From an uncultured Candidatus Melainabacteria bacterium (lineage in GTDB: Bacteria; Cyanobacteriota; Vampirovibrionia; Gastranaerophilales; Gastranaerophilaceae), in assembly GCA_949915775.1 (NCBI GenBank), contig CATLEG010000007.1:1-39091 (forward strand): a stretch of 39,091 nt of DNA, read 5' to 3'. The notes beneath the pieces were generated by a model. That model was not told the DNA's origin. It saw only the letters and a list, made by a program, of their open reading frames with translations, and did not search any database. A program made the translations under genes and the position numbers. Shown here piece by piece: positions 1-8,505 of the stretch (positions are counted from its first letter, which is position 1; every line of letters begins with the position of its first letter).

Positions 1-9
1 ATAATAATA

Positions 10-1866
10 ATGATAGATATGATAAAGTTTATTAAAATATTTATAATATGTGTAATTTGTTTATTGACATTTGCCTGCAATACCAGAGCTGAAGAGCTTT
101 ATAAATTTACGGCAGCAAACTTTGATACTTCAAATTCTATAATTGTATTATCCGCACAAGATACACAAAACGGGTTTATTAATCAAGATATCAAACTTGT
201 TAAAATGGAGAATAAAGCATATTTTGATATTGATTCTTCTATTATAACTTTTCCTAAACAAGACTGGATATTCAACTCCGGGCCTGTTAAAGAAATAAAA
301 ATAAATCAATTTTCTGTAAATCCATGCAAAATAAGAGTTGTAATGTATTTTGAAAATAATTTTAACCCTGATTCAATTAAGTTTTTGAGAATTAAAAACA
401 ATATTATTATTAAACTTAAAAATGGAAAAATCTGTGATAATGAATATTTTCATAACACATATAGAGATGAGCATTCTTCTTCCGGTGATTTTTATGAATA
501 TTTAACTATCACCACACCTGTTGCACCCGTAAATGATAGTATTGTCGGACAAATTCAAGATGCATTCAATACACAAACTGAACAAATTCTTGCAAAGAAA
601 GAGCTTAAACTTAATACAAAATATTACCTTAACAATGTTTCTATAAGACAAAACGGTATTTTATTAAACGGTTTTGGAGCTGTAACCATTGAACGTCCTA
701 TGATTCTTCAAAATCCATCTAGAATTGTATACGATTTACCCAATACACTTGTTGATACTAAATTAAGAAACAAAGAATTCAGAATTAACGACAATGAAAC
801 TGTTAAAATCGGCCAATTTTCTGTAAATAAAGCAAGAATTGTTATCACAACCGATGCTGTAAGCGATTATATTCCAATATATTCAAATGATAATCAATCT
901 TTAATAATCGCAAATTACGCCAAAACTAACAATACAACTTTATACAACAGCACATCAAATGCGATTTTTTACCAAAAAGAAAAAAATGATTCTCAAACGG
1001 AATCAATGATTTTGAAATTCGATGCTCCAATAGTTCATGGTATTGACAGATACAATGACAAATTAATTGTATATTTTTATAATGTTTCAAAATATAATGA
1101 TGCAAATTTTAAAGAAGCTTTTAAAAATACTTTTTTTGAAAATGCCGTAATTGACTTAATGCCAAAAGTAGGACTTAAACTTACTATTCCAATTGAGCAG
1201 GATGCTATGGTAAGTTCCTATTTAGGTTCTGACGGCAGAGGTTTTAAAGTAAAAATTAAACAATCTAAAAAGAAAATAATAACACAACCTTCAATTATAC
1301 TTAATCCTGCAAATCCCAAAACTACAACTTCTAAAAAGCGTGTAGTAATTGATGCAGGTCATGGAGGGACAGATGCCGGTGCAATTGGCGGCGGCATTCA
1401 GGAAAAAGCGATAACACTTGATGTAGCGAAACGCGTTGAAACTCTTCTTAAGCAAAAAGGCTATGAAGTAAAAATGACACGAACAAATGATACATATGTA
1501 TCACTTCAAGACAGAGTAGAAATAAGTGAAGAATATGCTCCGGATATATTTGTAAGTATACATGTTAACTCAAGTGTTAAGCCGGAAATTACCGGAGTAG
1601 AAACTCATTATTATCATCAAGAAAGTATGGCACTTGCTCAAACTGTACACTCATCATTTGCAAGTGCAGTTCAATCTCCTAACAGAGGATTGTTTAAATC
1701 TAAATTTTATGTTATAAATCATACGACATCACCGGCAATTCTGGTTGAAATAGGATTTATTTCAAATTGTAATGAGAGAACACAGCTTGCCGGAGAAAAA
1801 AGGAAACAGGCAACAGCCAAATCAATAGCAGATGGAATACAAGAATACTTTAAACAATATAAATAA
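10..1866 (+). CDS. N-acetylmuramoyl-L-alanine amidase (Amidase_3) with long N-terminal region
   Basis: Periplasmic zinc amidase that cuts the bond between MurNAc and the stem peptide. Residues 1-28 are a signal peptide ending TRA-EE. About residues 30-440 form a long beta-rich region with two similar stretches around QFSVN, probably AMIN-like wall-targeting domains (inference). The catalytic domain starts near residue 444: IDAGHGG gives His451, Glu465 follows in IQEK, His518 lies in SIHVNS, and the catalytic Glu580 in LVEIGF, so all expected residues are present. The frame stays open to the window edge (three ATA codons precede the ATG), so the true start could lie upstream; a second ATG is three codons in. 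The 3' end overlaps murI by 35 bases. Confidence 0.9.
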   Translation: MIDMIKFIKIFIICVICLLTFACNTRAEELYKFTAANFDTSNSIIVLSAQDTQNGFINQDIKLVKMENKAYFDIDSSIITFPKQDWIFNSGPVKEIKINQFSVNPCKIRVVMYFENNFNPDSIKFLRIKNNIIIKLKNGKICDNEYFHNTYRDEHSSSGDFYEYLTITTPVAPVNDSIVGQIQDAFNTQTEQILAKKELKLNTKYYLNNVSIRQNGILLNGFGAVTIERPMILQNPSRIVYDLPNTLVDTKLRNKEFRINDNETVKIGQFSVNKARIVITTDAVSDYIPIYSNDNQSLIIANYAKTNNTTLYNSTSNAIFYQKEKNDSQTESMILKFDAPIVHGIDRYNDKLIVYFYNVSKYNDANFKEAFKNTFFENAVIDLMPKVGLKLTIPIEQDAMVSSYLGSDGRGFKVKIKQSKKKIITQPSIILNPANPKTTTSKKRVVIDAGHGGTDAGAIGGGIQEKAITLDVAKRVETLLKQKGYEVKMTRTNDTYVSLQDRVEISEEYAPDIFVSIHVNSSVKPEITGVETHYYHQESMALAQTVHSSFASAVQSPNRGLFKSKFYVINHTTSPAILVEIGFISNCNERTQLAGEKRKQATAKSIADGIQEYFKQYK

Positions 1867-2659
1867 TAACACAATAAATAAACAGCCAATTGCGTTTTTT
1901 GACTCCGGAGTTGGCGGTTTAACTGTCTTTGAAAAAGTTAAAAAACTTTTACCAGATGAAAATTATCTTTATTTCGGTGATACCAGAAACATGCCTTATG
2001 GAGAAAAAACCGAAGAACAATTAATAGAATTTGCTGATAAAATTTTAAAATTTTTTGAACAAAAAGATGCAAAAGCCGTAGTTATTGCTTGTAATACAAG
2101 TTCTGCAATAGCATATGAAAAATTAAAGAACAAATATAAATTTAAAATTTATCCGATAATACAAACAGTTTGTTCTAAAATATCAAAACTTGAAAATGCA
2201 AAACGACTTGGAATAATTGCTACACCTGCAACAATAAATTCACATGCATATTCAAAAGAAATACATAAATATAATAAAAACATCGAGATTTTTGAACTTG
2301 CAGCCCCAAATTGGGTTAGAATTGTAGAAGAACACAGGATAAATCAACCGCATAGCATTGAACAAGTAAAAGAAATTCTAAATATTATGATGGAAAACAT
2401 GCCTGATAAAATAGTTTTAGCTTGCACACATTATCCATACTTAATTAATATATTAAAGAAATTTTTACCTGAAGATAAATTTATTGATCCATCAATTTCT
2501 TTTGCACAGATTATAAAAGAAGATTTAACAAAATCAAACTTACTTAATAACAAATTTGAATATGAACAATTTTTTGTAAGCAGCGAACCTGCGAATTTCA
2601 AAACAGCAGCAGAACTGTTTTATAAGCTTGAAACACTACCGGAATTAGTTAAATTATAA
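1832..2659 (+). CDS. murI: Glutamate racemase
   Basis: Makes D-glutamate for peptidoglycan from L-glutamate. The family signatures are all visible: FDSGVGGLTV near residue 23, YFGDTRNMPYG near 47, the two catalytic cysteines Cys87 (ACNTSS) and Cys198 (LACTHYP). Length 275 aa is normal. The only ATG in frame lies 35 bases inside the amidase gene, with no clear Shine-Dalgarno, so translation probably depends on coupling with the upstream gene. About 17 residues precede the usual family start, an Asn-rich extension created by the overlap. Pairing with a wall amidase makes a peptidoglycan operon. Confidence 0.95.
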   Translation: MEYKNTLNNINNNTINKQPIAFFDSGVGGLTVFEKVKKLLPDENYLYFGDTRNMPYGEKTEEQLIEFADKILKFFEQKDAKAVVIACNTSSAIAYEKLKNKYKFKIYPIIQTVCSKISKLENAKRLGIIATPATINSHAYSKEIHKYNKNIEIFELAAPNWVRIVEEHRINQPHSIEQVKEILNIMMENMPDKIVLACTHYPYLINILKKFLPEDKFIDPSISFAQIIKEDLTKSNLLNNKFEYEQFFVSSEPANFKTAAELFYKLETLPELVKL

Positions 2660-2666
2660 TTCTTAT

Positions 2667-2698
2667 GTCATTCTGAGGGCTTTAGCCCGAAGAATCTC
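2667..2698. repeat. Interspersed palindromic repeat, partial copy
   Basis: Starts GTCATTCTGAGGGC and continues to CCCGAAGAATCTC, the left half of the element seen complete at 5724-5790. The right arm is not recognisable here. It lies just after murI. Confidence 0.75.
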
Positions 2699-2745
2699 TT
2701 TTATAAATTTTCGCAAAATCCCACCCTATGCGGTCACCACCTCTC

Positions 2746-2768
2746 GCAAACGATACTTAATCGTTTGC
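2746..2768. repeat. Perfect 9-bp hairpin between murI and the next gene
   Basis: GCAAACGAT and ATCGTTTGC flank a 5-base loop (ACTTA). No U-run follows, so it is not a standard terminator. It sits in a 200-base gap that also holds a repeat copy and a promoter for the next gene. Confidence 0.6.
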
Positions 2769-2826
2769 TCGGCAGAGTCTTTAAACAAGGAGGCTGCTCA
2801 CAGAATAACGCACTAAAAAAATTCAC

Positions 2827-2854
2827 TTGATTTTTTTTACTTAATAATTAAAAT
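2827..2854 (+). promoter_or_regulatory. Promoter placing transcription start at the ATG of the 2861 gene
   Basis: TTGATT at 2827-2832, a 16-base spacer and TAAAAT at 2849-2854. Exactly six bases separate the -10 from ATG 2861, and there is no Shine-Dalgarno, which fits a leaderless mRNA. Confidence 0.5.
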
Positions 2855-2860
2855 AGAAAT

Positions 2861-3421
2861 ATGAAGAAATTTTTGTTATTAATTTTGGTATTATTTTTGG
2901 CTGGAACAGTATTCGCAGAAACAAATTATGAACAGATATACAGAGAGTTAGAACCGGCAGATTTTTCTTATGTTCATAACATTGACCCCGGAGAAATGTA
3001 TGACGTAAAAGATACATCCTGGTCACCTTATCCGTTATTTAGACTTACGGCACCACTGTTTTTTAAAAATGTTGCAATTGAACCGGGTTATTATCTGTTA
3101 ACCCCAAGAGAACATAATGGAAACTGGTATATTTTGTTTAAAGAGCAGGGTAAAGTAAAATATATTATTCCTGCATACAACAGAGAAATCGTTCCTATGG
3201 GATTTTATGACGAGAATTTACCAAAAATAAAACTCACCCCAATACAAAAATTCCATCTCAAATTTCATGATTTTGTCGGAGAACACGTTAAATCATCTCA
3301 ACGCAAACCGGCACCTCAAACTTATCTTGAGGCTACTGATTTGGAAAACAATTATATTTCGATAATTATATACTGGGGCAGCCACAGATATTATATGATT
3401 TTAAGAACCATACAGCTTTAA
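2861..3421 (+). CDS. Secreted protein of unknown function
   Basis: A clear signal peptide (MKKFLLLILVLFLAGTVFA, cleavage before ET) leads a 167-residue mature protein rich in aromatic residues and proline, with no motif I recognise. The C-terminus alternates hydrophobic and aromatic residues (IIIYWGSHRYYMIL), suggesting beta strands. It is probably periplasmic or envelope-attached. The start is supported by the signal peptide and by the -10-like box six bases upstream. Its stop overlaps by four bases the stop of the convergent gene. No function is proposed. Confidence 0.75.
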   Translation: MKKFLLLILVLFLAGTVFAETNYEQIYRELEPADFSYVHNIDPGEMYDVKDTSWSPYPLFRLTAPLFFKNVAIEPGYYLLTPREHNGNWYILFKEQGKVKYIIPAYNREIVPMGFYDENLPKIKLTPIQKFHLKFHDFVGEHVKSSQRKPAPQTYLEATDLENNYISIIIYWGSHRYYMILRTIQL

Positions 3422-3780
3422 ACTTCTTCCTCTTTTTTAATTTCATCAACGACCATTTTTGCCATTTCTTTTGCGATTAAATGCTGGGTCGCTGCCGGAC
3501 AATTTTGAAGCATATTCATTGCTGTTCTTAGAGTTGTATCAATATCATACCAGCGGCCTTTACGGTTGTCATCCAGACCAGATCCTACTGCATTAATAAT
3601 ATCTTCTACTGCTTCAAATTTTTCATCTTCAATATTGTGTTCGATGATAATTTTTATCAAATTCAAAGCAATTTTAATCTGGGTTTCATCATCAGACTGT
3701 TCAAGAGTATTAACAGCTTGAGATAAAACTGGGTCTTTATCATACCATCTTCTATGTTGGTTTGTGTATTCTTCCTTCAT
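3418..3780 (-). CDS. Conserved small protein built of two RWYD repeats
   Basis: A 120-residue soluble, helical protein. It holds two related units of about 38 residues: RWYDKDPVLSQAVNTL at 11-26 and RWYDIDTTLRTAMNML at 76-91, each followed by a helix ending in IAxxLIK/IAKEMAK and then acidic residues. The 65-residue offset and shared W-Y-D, A, N and L positions show internal duplication. A strong Shine-Dalgarno (AAGGAGAGG) six bases before the ATG fixes the start. No function is known to me; the family looks cytosolic, possibly a small regulatory or scaffold protein (inference). Confidence 0.8.
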   Translation of the reverse strand: MKEEYTNQHRRWYDKDPVLSQAVNTLEQSDDETQIKIALNLIKIIIEHNIEDEKFEAVEDIINAVGSGLDDNRKGRWYDIDTTLRTAMNMLQNCPAATQHLIAKEMAKMVVDEIKKEEEV

Positions 3781-3847
3781 AATGCCTCTCCTTATAGTAA
3801 ATTTATTATGACGTTTTTAATGAAAAATGTCAAATATTTTTTAATAG

Positions 3848-3876
3848 TTTACATTAACAAAAATATAAGATATAAT
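3848..3876 (+). promoter_or_regulatory. Consensus sigma-70 promoter, leaderless for the 3883 gene
   Basis: TTTACA at 3848-3853, a 17-base spacer and a perfect TATAAT at 3871-3876. The ATG at 3883 follows after six bases, where transcription itself should begin. Confidence 0.75.
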
Positions 3877-3882
3877 ATTCCT

Positions 3883-4581
3883 ATGAATTTATTTCAAAAA
3901 ATAATTTATAATATTTTAGTTTTAAGAGAAAAAAGTTTAAATGCAAAGCTTGGCAAACATTTAAAACGCTCAAGCAAAAATTCTACATCTAAAACTATTC
4001 TTGCAACCGGAGTTACAATGACTCTTAACTCCGAAACCGAAAAGAATAAAAATCTTGTATTGAAAAATGTTTCAGATATAGTAAAAAATTGCAGCAATAA
4101 TCCTAAAAAATTAATTGATTATATAAAGGCAGCAGGCACAAAAGTTGTAATAATGGATAATGCTGATAAAATTTTAGGGTTTATTAAAGAAGAAGAAGGC
4201 TTGATTTGTGAATTGCAAGGACTTGAAGCATTTTTCTTAAATGTAATGACTGACAGCGGTTTAAATTTTAAATCAAAACCAATGTTTGTAATGCGTAATG
4301 GCGAAATCGATCCTTATTATATGGCTCATCAATTTTATAAATGGTATTCATTAAAAAATAATTTACCGGGATATGATTATTTTTCACAGAAACTATTTAA
4401 AATTTATTTAAATTCTGACGAAAGCGGAATGGAAAATTTAACACTTGATGAGATGACCGGTCTAAAAGAGGCAATTGATAGAGACAAAGAAGCCACTGAG
4501 TTTGCGCTTTCACTAGCAAAACATAAAGAAGGGTCTAAAAAAGTTCTTGAAAAAATGCAGGATGGCGGAGCAAATATATAG
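3883..4581 (+). CDS. Unknown 232-residue cytosolic protein
   Basis: The start at 3883 is chosen over upstream codons because a consensus promoter ends six bases before it and the sequence upstream reads as intergenic. The product is helical and charged and has no signal peptide. The middle (about residues 90-130) reads TKVVIMDNADKILGFIKEEEGL and continues into ELQGLEAFFL; the C-terminus is acidic and helical. No family is recognised. Next gene starts 13 bases later, so the two probably share a transcript. The protein may act with the small secreted product, but nothing in the sequence shows how. Confidence 0.7.
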   Translation: MNLFQKIIYNILVLREKSLNAKLGKHLKRSSKNSTSKTILATGVTMTLNSETEKNKNLVLKNVSDIVKNCSNNPKKLIDYIKAAGTKVVIMDNADKILGFIKEEEGLICELQGLEAFFLNVMTDSGLNFKSKPMFVMRNGEIDPYYMAHQFYKWYSLKNNLPGYDYFSQKLFKIYLNSDESGMENLTLDEMTGLKEAIDRDKEATEFALSLAKHKEGSKKVLEKMQDGGANI

Positions 4582-4594
4582 AAAGGAAGTTATT

Positions 4595-4924
4595 ATGATT
4601 AAAAGATTTATATTATTAATTGGGATTTTAAGTGTATTACCTGCTTACGCAGATGTAAATATGACACCCCAAACAACATTTTCCGGCTACTATAATAAAT
4701 CTTATAACAGTTCATTTTATAAACCGAATTATGAAAGAACAACAAATTCCAGAGAAGAAATTATGAAACGTAAATCCGTCACCGAAATGGAAAATACAAC
4801 TCCAAAACTTGACGGTAAAACTCCAATGACATATGGACAGTTCCCTCAACATTATGACAGCTCAAATATGCTTCATATGCAGGGAATACAAAATGGTATG
4901 CAAAATATGTTTATGGGCTTGTAA
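4595..4924 (+). CDS. Small secreted Met/Asn-rich protein
   Basis: 109 residues. GAAAGGAAG lies seven bases before ATG 4595 and the product starts with a signal peptide (MIKRFILLIGILSVLPAYA), which decides this start over codons inside the upstream gene. The mature part of about 90 residues is Asn, Tyr, Thr and Met rich, with motifs such as GYYNKSYNSSFYKPNY and a Met-rich C-terminus (NMLHMQGIQNGMQNMFMGL). It looks disordered and extracytoplasmic. No family is recognised. Confidence 0.7.
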   Translation: MIKRFILLIGILSVLPAYADVNMTPQTTFSGYYNKSYNSSFYKPNYERTTNSREEIMKRKSVTEMENTTPKLDGKTPMTYGQFPQHYDSSNMLHMQGIQNGMQNMFMGL

Positions 4925-4929
4925 AATTT

Positions 4930-5664
4930 TTACAACTTTATAACCGCACTATGTCTGTTTGTAGTCGCATTTTCTTTTCGATAAGAGAAAAACAAATCAT
5001 TATTACATACCGTACAGTAAGGACAAACATCAATATCTTTTACCCCTATTTCTTCAAGCTGGCGTTTGTTTATAGTTTTTAAATCAACAAATATTTCGCC
5101 TTTACGAATTTCAAAAAGCCCATCTTGAAGTTTTACGGTATCCATAAGTTTTTCATATACATCTTTTCCAACATTATAACAGCATAAAGATATTGCCGGT
5201 CCAATTGCACATTTTAATTCTTTCGGATTTGAACCAAATTCTTTCATCATTTTTTCAACAGTTTTAACAGCAATTTTACCGGCAGTGCCGCGCCAGCCGG
5301 CATGAGAAACTGCTGCAATATTATTTGATGAATCATAAATTATAACAGGTGTACAATCAGCAAAGTTCAAAAATACAGCTTGTTCTTTGTTTGTTAAAAT
5401 TAAACCGTCAGTATCAGGATAATTATTAATTCCGATTTTTGCGATATCGACATTCGATGTATGTGTTTGAGATGGATAAATAAGATTTTTTTCATCTATA
5501 TTTAAAAATTTACAAATATCTTTTTTATTTTCGCAAACAATAGCTTTAAAATCGGGTTCTTTTGTTTTTATAATACTTTCTCTTGTTGTAAAAAAATGAT
5601 TTAAACCCTCAAGTAATGAACTTTTTACAACTTTTTTCCCATTAATTTCATCAAAATAAAACAT
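4930..5664 (-). CDS. pgeF: Peptidoglycan editing factor / polyphenol oxidase family (YfiH)
   Basis: Family once called laccase-like; the E. coli member removes wrong muropeptide precursors and relatives act on purine nucleosides. Metal-site residues are visible: His68 (SQTHTSNV), Cys104 (FADCTPV) and His121 (SHAGWRGT), then AIGPAISLCCYNVG. Length 244 aa is typical. ATG 5664 matches the family start; an extended -10 (TGC-TATAAT at 5671-5676) lies exactly six bases before it and there is no Shine-Dalgarno, so the mRNA is probably leaderless. An upstream ATG at 5706 would add 14 unrelated residues and lies before that promoter. Confidence 0.9.
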   Translation of the reverse strand: MFYFDEINGKKVVKSSLLEGLNHFFTTRESIIKTKEPDFKAIVCENKKDICKFLNIDEKNLIYPSQTHTSNVDIAKIGINNYPDTDGLILTNKEQAVFLNFADCTPVIIYDSSNNIAAVSHAGWRGTAGKIAVKTVEKMMKEFGSNPKELKCAIGPAISLCCYNVGKDVYEKLMDTVKLQDGLFEIRKGEIFVDLKTINKRQLEEIGVKDIDVCPYCTVCNNDLFFSYRKENATTNRHSAVIKL

Positions 5665-5670
5665 AAAGAA

Positions 5671-5679
5671 ATTATAGCA
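5671..5679 (-). promoter_or_regulatory. Extended -10 promoter of pgeF
   Basis: On the minus strand TGC precedes TATAAT; six bases (TTCTTT) then lead to the pgeF ATG. No good -35 is seen at the usual distance, as expected for an extended -10 promoter. Confidence 0.6.
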
Positions 5680-5723
5680 TAAAAAAGTTTCGACATTTAT
5701 GTACAAAAAGATAGTTAAAGTTA

Positions 5724-5790
5724 GTCATTCTGAGGGCTTAAGCCCGAAGAATCTAATTTGTCGAGATTCTTCGCTTTCGCTCAGAATGAC
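5724..5790. repeat. Complete palindromic repeat, 67 bp
   Basis: Perfect 11-base inverted ends GTCATTCTGAG and CTCAGAATGAC, with internal GGGCTTAAGCCC and the pair GAAGAATCT / AGATTCTTC. It is the clearest copy of the family in the window and lies between the convergent or adjacent ends of tatD and pgeF. It has no coding content and resembles a REP/MITE-type element. Confidence 0.85.
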
Positions 5791-5824
5791 GAATCATTTA
5801 GCCTAAACTTGTATATACCAAAGT

Positions 5825-6580
5825 TTATATACCGAAAACTCTTTTTGTATTTTCCATAGTTGCGTTATCAATTTCTTCAAATGTTGTTTCTCGCAGTTTT
5901 GCCATCTCTTCAGCCACAAATTTTACATATGCCGGCTGATTTTCTTTCCCTCTATATGGAACAGGTGTTAAATAAGGCGCATCTGTTTCTAACAGCAATC
6001 TATCAAGCGGAACTTCAATTGCAACATCTTTCATTTTAACTGCATTTTTAAAAGTTACAACTCCGCCAATAGCAATGTACCAGCCTTCCTTTATACATTC
6101 TCTCATAAATTCAACACTGCCGGAAAAACAATGCATGACAATTTCGGAATTTTTATTATGCTCTTTTAAAATATCATATGTATCTTTATGCGCCTCTCTA
6201 TCATGGATTGAAATAGGAAGATTTAATTCATTTGCAAGCTTAATCTGTTTTATAAAAACTTCTTTTTGCAAATCATTAAAACTTTTATCCCAATAGTAAT
6301 CAAGCCCGATTTCGCCAATAGCTATGATTTTAGGATGTTTGGAATATTCCTTAATCTTATATATTAAATCATCAGACCAATCTTTTACCTCTGTCGGATG
6401 CACTCCAAGCATTCCATAAACAGGAGGATATTTTTCGACAAGACTCATAACTTCATCTATATCTTTTGGATAAGCTGAAGGAACAATCAGTTTGGTGACA
6501 CCGTCTTCAATTGCGTTTTTAACAACTTCATCAATAGAAATTTCTTCAATCATATTTATATGTGTATGTGTATCTATCAT
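5825..6580 (-). CDS. tatD: TatD family metal-dependent hydrolase (DNase)
   Basis: A TIM-barrel deoxyribonuclease of the TatD group, active on DNA ends. Metal ligands are in place: His5 and His7 (DTHTH), Glu90 (AIGEIGLDYYWD), His126 (SIHDR), His150 (MHCFSG) and Asp200 (LLETDAPYLTP). Length 251 aa is standard and the start is the usual family MIDTHTH. AGG lies eight bases upstream. It is transcribed divergently from gatD with only 34 bases between them, so their promoters overlap. Confidence 0.95.
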   Translation of the reverse strand: MIDTHTHINMIEEISIDEVVKNAIEDGVTKLIVPSAYPKDIDEVMSLVEKYPPVYGMLGVHPTEVKDWSDDLIYKIKEYSKHPKIIAIGEIGLDYYWDKSFNDLQKEVFIKQIKLANELNLPISIHDREAHKDTYDILKEHNKNSEIVMHCFSGSVEFMRECIKEGWYIAIGGVVTFKNAVKMKDVAIEVPLDRLLLETDAPYLTPVPYRGKENQPAYVKFVAEEMAKLRETTFEEIDNATMENTKRVFGI

Positions 6581-6602
6581 ATTGTAAACCTATATTATGT
6601 GA

Positions 6603-6608
6603 TATAAT
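6603..6608 (+). promoter_or_regulatory. -10 box placing transcription start at gatD ATG
   Basis: TATAAT with exactly six bases before ATG 6615 and no Shine-Dalgarno. A weak TTGTAA lies 15 bases upstream. This supports a leaderless gatD message. Confidence 0.5.
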
Positions 6609-6614
6609 CATAGC

Positions 6615-7349
6615 ATGGAAGAAAGAGATTTAAAAATATCAATAGCACATCTTTATCCAAAACTTTTGAATCTTTATGGTGATATGGGAAATATTATTAC
6701 TTTAAAGAAAAGATGTGAATGGCGCGGAATAACAGTTGAATACAACGAAATCGGAATAAATGATAAATTCGGAGAAAACGATTTATATTTTATCGGTGGA
6801 GGTCAGGACAAACAGCAAGAAGAAGTTGCATCAGAACTTTTAAAACACAAAGATTTCTTGACTCAAGAACGCGACAATGGGGCTGTATTTTTAGGAATAT
6901 GCGGGGGTTACCAACTTTTTGGACATTATTACCAGCCGTTTGATAAACCTAAATTAACAGGATTAAGCCTTTTAGATGCTTATACTGTTGCCGGTAAAAA
7001 AAGATTTATCGGAAATGTTACCGTTGAAACAGATTTTTTAAATCCGAAAACTCTTGTGGGATTTGAAAACCACAGCGGTTTAACATATCTTCAAGGTGAC
7101 ACAAAACCTCTTGGTATTGTAAAAGTCGGAAATGGAAATAATGGTGAAGATAAAACGGCTGGAGGACGCTATAAAAATGTTTTCGGAACATATTTACATG
7201 GTTCTCTTTTACCTAAAAACCCGCATTTTGCAGATTATTTAATAGAACTTGCACTTGAAAAACGTTACGGTGAAAAAATAAAACTATCAAAGCTTGATGA
7301 TGAAATTGAAACCAAAACACACAATTCACTCATCGGAAAGGCTTATTAA
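6615..7349 (+). CDS. gatD: Lipid II isoglutaminyl synthase, glutaminase subunit
   Basis: A CobB/CobQ-type class I glutamine amidotransferase. With MurT, GatD amidates the D-Glu of lipid II. The nucleophile Cys96 is in GICGGYQLFG and His195 in TYLHG; the N-terminus carries LYGDMGNIITL, typical of GatD rather than of cobyric acid synthase, and length 244 aa matches. MurT normally lies beside gatD but is not found in this window; the next gene is GtrA-like and starts on the last base of the stop (TAATG). It could serve another ligase, but the size and motifs favour GatD. Confidence 0.85.
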   Translation: MEERDLKISIAHLYPKLLNLYGDMGNIITLKKRCEWRGITVEYNEIGINDKFGENDLYFIGGGQDKQQEEVASELLKHKDFLTQERDNGAVFLGICGGYQLFGHYYQPFDKPKLTGLSLLDAYTVAGKKRFIGNVTVETDFLNPKTLVGFENHSGLTYLQGDTKPLGIVKVGNGNNGEDKTAGGRYKNVFGTYLHGSLLPKNPHFADYLIELALEKRYGEKIKLSKLDDEIETKTHNSLIGKAY

Positions 7350-7777
7350 TGAATATATTAAAAAAATGGTATGACTTACCGGATAAAATCAGATTTTTAC
7401 TTGTCGGCGGATTTAATGCAGCTTTTTCTTATATAATATTTGCTATAGCAATACATTTTATTGGTCAAGAACATTATCAAATCTGTGTAGCTTTGCAATG
7501 GATTATATCATCCGTATTTTCATTTGTTAATCAAAAAATATTCGTATTTTGTACAAAAGGTCACTGGATAAGTGAATATATTAAATGTTGTTCAACATGG
7601 GCTGTAAGTTACGCATGTAATGCATTGATTCTTGAATTTATAGTTAGGTTTATAAGTAAAAATGTATATATAGGACAATTTTTCTCAATATTATTGGCTT
7701 CTATTGTGACATATATTTTATTCAAATATTTTGCATTTAAACGATATGATTGCCCGAAAAGAAAAGGCATGGTATAA
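7349..7777 (+). CDS. GtrA-like four-helix membrane protein
   Basis: 142 residues with four membrane segments near 15-38, 44-66, 77-100 and 106-129, a basic N-terminus and C-terminus, and the GtrA features FLLVGGFNAAFSY and KYFAFKRY. GtrA proteins are thought to help move lipid-linked sugars across the inner membrane for surface glycan decoration. It is translationally coupled to gatD (one-base overlap), so here it may handle an envelope lipid intermediate (inference). Confidence 0.85.
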   Translation: MNILKKWYDLPDKIRFLLVGGFNAAFSYIIFAIAIHFIGQEHYQICVALQWIISSVFSFVNQKIFVFCTKGHWISEYIKCCSTWAVSYACNALILEFIVRFISKNVYIGQFFSILLASIVTYILFKYFAFKRYDCPKRKGMV

Positions 7778-7795
7778 TTAATCTGGAGGGGCTTG

Positions 7796-8464
7796 ATGAA
7801 AACAGTATTTAATTACAAGGATTTTGCAAAAGATCTGACAAAACAAGCAGAAAAAGTTATTCCAGAAGATATTGCATTACAGCATAAAAAAGAATTTTTA
7901 GAAAGAATTTATAATTTTACTTATATTGCCGGTGAAGCTTTTTCTAAAGAAGATGCAATTACTGATTCAAAAACGGCAAAATTTTTGACTCAAATAGTTT
8001 CAGAATGGATTTTTCATAAATATATAGATCTTCTCCGCTCTGATATTCCTGCAATGTATCATGAAAGTATTTTACAAAAACTTGGTTTTGTAGCTTATGA
8101 AATGGCAAGAGAGTCAGCATACAGTAATTTGAGTCAGGACGAACTTTTAAAACTCGTTGAAATACAGTTAAAAAAAGCTTATGAAAAAGCCTGCAAAACA
8201 TTATTAGATAATGGTAAAATTACAAATGTATCTTACATAAAAGCAATAAATTTATCTAATATTGATTCCATGAAAAATGCCATTTCACATAATTTTAAAA
8301 CATTTAATTATACAGTAACAGCTTTATTGCTGGCTTTATTAACTCTTGGAGCAAATGTTTTTTACTATGAATATCAGCATCTTGATATAATAAACACCTT
8401 TGCATTAATTATTTTATCAGGATATATCGGTTTTTATATTGGTGTAAAAAAATTCTCTAAATAG
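7796..8464 (+). CDS. Unknown protein with soluble helical domain and two C-terminal membrane helices
   Basis: 222 residues from ATG 7796, preceded by GGAGGGG five bases upstream; a TTG one codon earlier is possible but less likely. Residues 1-165 are helical and charged (starting MKTVFNYKDFAKDLTKQAEK), then two hydrophobic helices span about 168-190 and 195-216. It should be an inner-membrane protein with a large cytoplasmic domain. A TATAAT at 7773-7778, overlapping the end of the previous gene, can drive it. No family is recognised. Confidence 0.7.
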   Translation: MKTVFNYKDFAKDLTKQAEKVIPEDIALQHKKEFLERIYNFTYIAGEAFSKEDAITDSKTAKFLTQIVSEWIFHKYIDLLRSDIPAMYHESILQKLGFVAYEMARESAYSNLSQDELLKLVEIQLKKAYEKACKTLLDNGKITNVSYIKAINLSNIDSMKNAISHNFKTFNYTVTALLLALLTLGANVFYYEYQHLDIINTFALIILSGYIGFYIGVKKFSK

Positions 8465-8470
8465 GTAATA

Positions 8471-8499
8471 TTGCGAATTATAAATAAATATGTTATAAT
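8471..8499 (+). promoter_or_regulatory. Strong promoter of the structured RNA gene
   Basis: TTGCGA at 8471-8476, a 17-base spacer and an extended -10, TGT-TATAAT, ending 8499. Predicted start near 8506, just before the closing stem of the RNA. Confidence 0.75.
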
Positions 8500-8505
8500 A
8501 TAAAT

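Noticed and set aside
3754-3882. Upstream start for the 3883 gene
   Set aside because: It would overlap the opposite gene and run through a consensus promoter; ATG 3883 has a -10 six bases before it.
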